The notes under the pieces are model-generated. The model worked only from the letters and a program-made list of their open reading frames with translations. It was not told the origin of the DNA and did no database searches. From Moritella sp. JT01 (GTDB lineage: Bacteria > Pseudomonadota > Gammaproteobacteria > Enterobacterales > Moritellaceae), in contig NZ_LOCN01000031.1 in NCBI RefSeq assembly GCF_001574435.1, forward strand, positions 1 through 64,000: a DNA stretch of 64,000 bases, in the 5' to 3' direction. This document shows, in pieces, positions 61,900-64,000 of the stretch (its first letter is position 1; each line of letters starts with the position of its first letter). Both the position numbers and the translations under genes were made by a program.

Positions 61900-62964
61900 A
61901 TGAGCGAGTTAAAGAATGATCGTTATTTACGTGCGTTAGCCAAAGAATCGGTAGACCAAACACCAGTATGGATGATGCGCCAAGCAGGCCGTTATTTACC
62001 AGAATACAAAGCAACGCGTGCTGAAGCAGGTGATTTTATGTCGCTGTGTAAGAATGCAGAACTTGCTTGTGAAGTAACGTTACAACCATTACGCCGTTTT
62101 CCACTTGATGCGGCAATTCTGTTTTCAGATATCTTAACTATCCCTGATGCGATGGGTTTAGGTCTGTATTTCTCAGAAGGTGAAGGTCCTAAATTTGAGC
62201 GACCTATCACGTGTAAAGCAGATGTTGATAAGATCGGTATCCCAGATCCAGAAGGCGAATTACAATATGTAATGAACGCGGTGCGTACTATTCGTAAAAA
62301 CCTTAATGGTTCAGTACCGTTAATTGGTTTTTCTGGTAGCCCGTGGACGTTAGCAACTTATATGGTTGAAGGTAGCGGTACTAAAACTTTCACTAAAATT
62401 AAGAAAATGGCATTCGCTGAACCACAAACGCTACACTTATTATTAGATAAGTTAGCGGATTCAGTGATCACTTACCTTAACGCGCAAATTGCGGCGGGCG
62501 CACAGTCTGTGATGGTATTTGATACTTGGGGCGGCGTATTATCGCCACGAGATTACAAAGATTTCTCACTGCAGTACATGCACAAAATTGTTGATGGCTT
62601 AACGCGTTTTAACGATGGCCGTAAAGTACCTGTTACGCTGTTCACTAAGAACGGTGGTCAATGGATCGAGCAGATCGCAGCAACAGGTTGTGATGCGATT
62701 GGTCTGGATTGGACAATTGATATTGCGGAAGCTAAAGCCCGTGTTGGTGATAAAGTTGCACTGCAAGGTAACATGGACCCTTCAATGCTTTATGCATCGC
62801 CAGAACGTATCCGTGAAGAAGTAAGCACGATATTATCTGGTTTTGGTAAAGGCAATGGTCACGTGATGAACTTAGGTCATGGTATCCATTTAGATGTTGA
62901 ACCTGAAAAAGCAGGTGTATTCATCGACGCGGTTGGTGAATTGAGTAAGCAATACCACAAGTAA
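61900..62964 (+). CDS. hemE: Uroporphyrinogen decarboxylase
   Basis: A 354-residue cytoplasmic enzyme of haem synthesis that removes four carboxyl groups from uroporphyrinogen III to give coproporphyrinogen III. Both family signatures are present: '[15 protein letters not shown]' near the start and '[16 protein letters not shown]' at about 146-161; also '[12 protein letters not shown]' with the catalytic Asp. Length equals the E. coli enzyme. Monocistronic, with a strong terminator after it. Confidence 0.98.
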   Translation: MSELKNDRYLRALAKESVDQTPVWMMRQAGRYLPEYKATRAEAGDFMSLCKNAELACEVTLQPLRRFPLDAAILFSDILTIPDAMGLGLYFSEGEGPKFERPITCKADVDKIGIPDPEGELQYVMNAVRTIRKNLNGSVPLIGFSGSPWTLATYMVEGSGTKTFTKIKKMAFAEPQTLHLLLDKLADSVITYLNAQIAAGAQSVMVFDTWGGVLSPRDYKDFSLQYMHKIVDGLTRFNDGRKVPVTLFTKNGGQWIEQIAATGCDAIGLDWTIDIAEAKARVGDKVALQGNMDPSMLYASPERIREEVSTILSGFGKGNGHVMNLGHGIHLDVEPEKAGVFIDAVGELSKQYHK

Positions 62965-63013
62965 GCTATAATTTGACTACAGTATCGGTTACCTTCATAC
63001 GGTAATCGAAAAC

Positions 63014-63048
63014 AAAAACGGCGTCTATTTGCATAGACGCCGTTTTTT
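63014..63048. terminator. Bidirectional terminator hemE / bamD
   Basis: AAAAACGGCGTCTA (63014-63027), loop TTTGCA, TAGACGCCGTTTTT (63034-63047) and more T. A perfect 14-bp G+C-rich stem between convergent genes. Confidence 0.95.
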
Positions 63049-63096
63049 TATATTTTATTTTTAGCCTTAATAATCGTTAGCGAGGTGCGTAGATCA

Positions 63097-63834
63097 TTAA
63101 TCTGCGTTAACTGCTAAGATCTTTTCGGCGTTCGCTTTCAGGGTTGGCTGTTCTAAAATGTCGTACGCTTTAATCATTACTTTTAATGCGCCAGTTCGTG
63201 ACTCTGTATCTGCAAAATTATCGATAATATACTGTGCACGCTGGATCGCCGCGATGTAGGCTTTACGTTTCATGTAATATTCTGCTGCAGATAATTCATA
63301 ACGTGCAAGACGACTTTTAATCGAAATAGCACGCTTTTGCGCATCAGCCACATACTCACTTTCTGGGTAGCGTTTGATTAGGCGAGCGAAGTCATTGAAG
63401 GCTGCATTTGCATAACTTGGGTCTCGATCTGAACGATCTATATTAAATAGGTCATGAAATAGGTTATAATCCGCGCCCATATTGGTGAGTCCACGCATAT
63501 AGTAGACATAGTCTATGTCTTTATGGCTTGGATTTAAGCGAATAAAGCGATCTATATTGGCCAATGCCTGTGCTGTGTCACTATTCTTGTAGTAAGCATA
63601 GATCAAGTCTAACTGCACTTGTACTGTGTGCGGGCCAAATGGATAACGCGTATCAAGCGCTTCAAGCGTTTCAATAGCGGAAACAAAATTACCCGCTTGT
63701 AACGATTGTTGAGCGATGCTGTACAGCTCGATGGCTGGTTTATCCGGTACAGTAGGTTCTGATTTTGAAGAACAACCTGTTGCCACAACCAGTGCGAGCG
63801 ATAGACTTATTGCTAATTTTATTGATTTTTTCAT
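63097..63834 (-). CDS. bamD: Outer-membrane assembly lipoprotein BamD
   Basis: A 245-residue lipoprotein of the BAM complex. The signal ends with the lipobox VATGC (Cys21), then SSKSEPTVPDKP. The body is built of TPR-like repeats ('YSIAQQSLQAGNFVSAIETLEALDTRYPFGPHTVQVQLDLIYAYYKNSDTAQALANIDRFIRLNP', 'DFARLIKRYPESEYVADAQKR'). It supports insertion of beta-barrel proteins with BamA. Divergent from rluD, as in E. coli. Confidence 0.96.
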   Translation of the reverse strand: MKKSIKLAISLSLALVVATGCSSKSEPTVPDKPAIELYSIAQQSLQAGNFVSAIETLEALDTRYPFGPHTVQVQLDLIYAYYKNSDTAQALANIDRFIRLNPSHKDIDYVYYMRGLTNMGADYNLFHDLFNIDRSDRDPSYANAAFNDFARLIKRYPESEYVADAQKRAISIKSRLARYELSAAEYYMKRKAYIAAIQRAQYIIDNFADTESRTGALKVMIKAYDILEQPTLKANAEKILAVNAD

Positions 63835-63971
63835 TAGGTTGGATAAATTCCAAATTGCTTAATGCGAAAAATAGTTACGTAGCCAATATGCTACAGCAAA
63901 ATAAAAGGCTAAAATAGCCTGAATCCTGTAATTATACTGAAAATTAGGACCGAAGAGGGTCCCTGCTACCT

Positions 63972-64000
63972 ATGAGCCAACATATAGAACTTTCTGCCGT
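63972..64000 (+). CDS. rluD: 23S rRNA pseudouridine synthase D, partial
   Basis: Only the first nine codons and two more bases are in the window (MSQHIELSA). They resemble the E. coli RluD N-terminus (M-A-Q-x-V-Q-L-T-A), and the position divergent from bamD is conserved. The protein would pseudouridylate helix 69 of 23S rRNA. The call rests mainly on synteny. Confidence 0.7.

Noticed and set aside
1-64000. CRISPR arrays, tRNA or rRNA genes, insertion sequences and prophage
   Set aside because: No regularly spaced repeat array, no cloverleaf or rRNA-like sequence and no transposase, integrase or phage structural gene was recognised on either strand by reading; a tRNAscan or Infernal run could still find a small RNA.

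Overview
The window looks like a chromosomal segment of a marine, probably cold-adapted gammaproteobacterium of the Moritella/Psychromonas/Vibrio neighbourhood. This is inference from low G+C, Vibrio- and E. coli-like gene content (ttpC-exbB-exbD-tonB, slyD/slyX/fkpA, yheS/yheV, rsd/hemE, bamD/rluD), a membrane fatty-acid desaturase with its own reductase, and a type B L31/L36 pair behind a Zur-type palindrome. I see no rRNA, tRNA, CRISPR array, IS element or prophage.

Left third (1-21.5 kb) is mostly accessory. It has a LysR/SnoaL-like divergent pair, rpmE2-rpmJ2, a methyltransferase, a SulP transporter with a tandem universal stress protein, a MarR regulator, an SDR/HxlR divergent pair, and a large unrecognised Ala/Ser/Gly-rich protein (8483-10270). 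Next comes a compact three-gene unit of a Tat-exported PLP enzyme, a periplasmic solute-binding protein and a GGDEF-EAL protein (10517-15221), a plausible small-molecule sensing module. It is followed by a trypsin-like protease with a GlyGly-CTERM tail, dgkA-eptA, a lipoprotein and a TauD-family dioxygenase.

Middle third (21.6-38.3 kb) carries two leftward ABC import clusters, each containing a predicted cytoplasmic phosphoesterase and a HAD phosphatase. The first is Ugp-like with a PHP-domain hydrolase; the second is Fbp/Phn-like with an alkaline-phosphatase-fold enzyme and is preceded by a five-unit, 11-bp-phased Pho box. Between them lie a ferredoxin reductase and a fatty-acid desaturase with a FabR/DesT-like palindrome in front.

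Right third (38.5-64 kb) is mostly housekeeping. It has a two-domain PutA with the trifunctional-PutA C-terminal domain encoded as a separate gene, mgsA, ribA, a siroheme-synthase Met8 module with a decayed methyltransferase tail, lysO, prkB-yheU, a complete TonB2-type energy-transduction operon behind a Fur-like box, a Gfo/Idh/MocA oxidoreductase, yheS, yheV-slyD, slyX, fkpA, rsd, hemE, bamD and the first codons of rluD. The E. coli yheS-yheU-prkB neighbourhood is recognisable but split by the TonB operon and two further genes.

Convergent gene pairs are usually separated by clear hairpin terminators. Many intergenic gaps carry short direct or inverted repeats that look regulatory. One hairpin family (core ACAAAGCCTCA...TGGGGCTTTGT) recurs three times in the first 10.4 kb.
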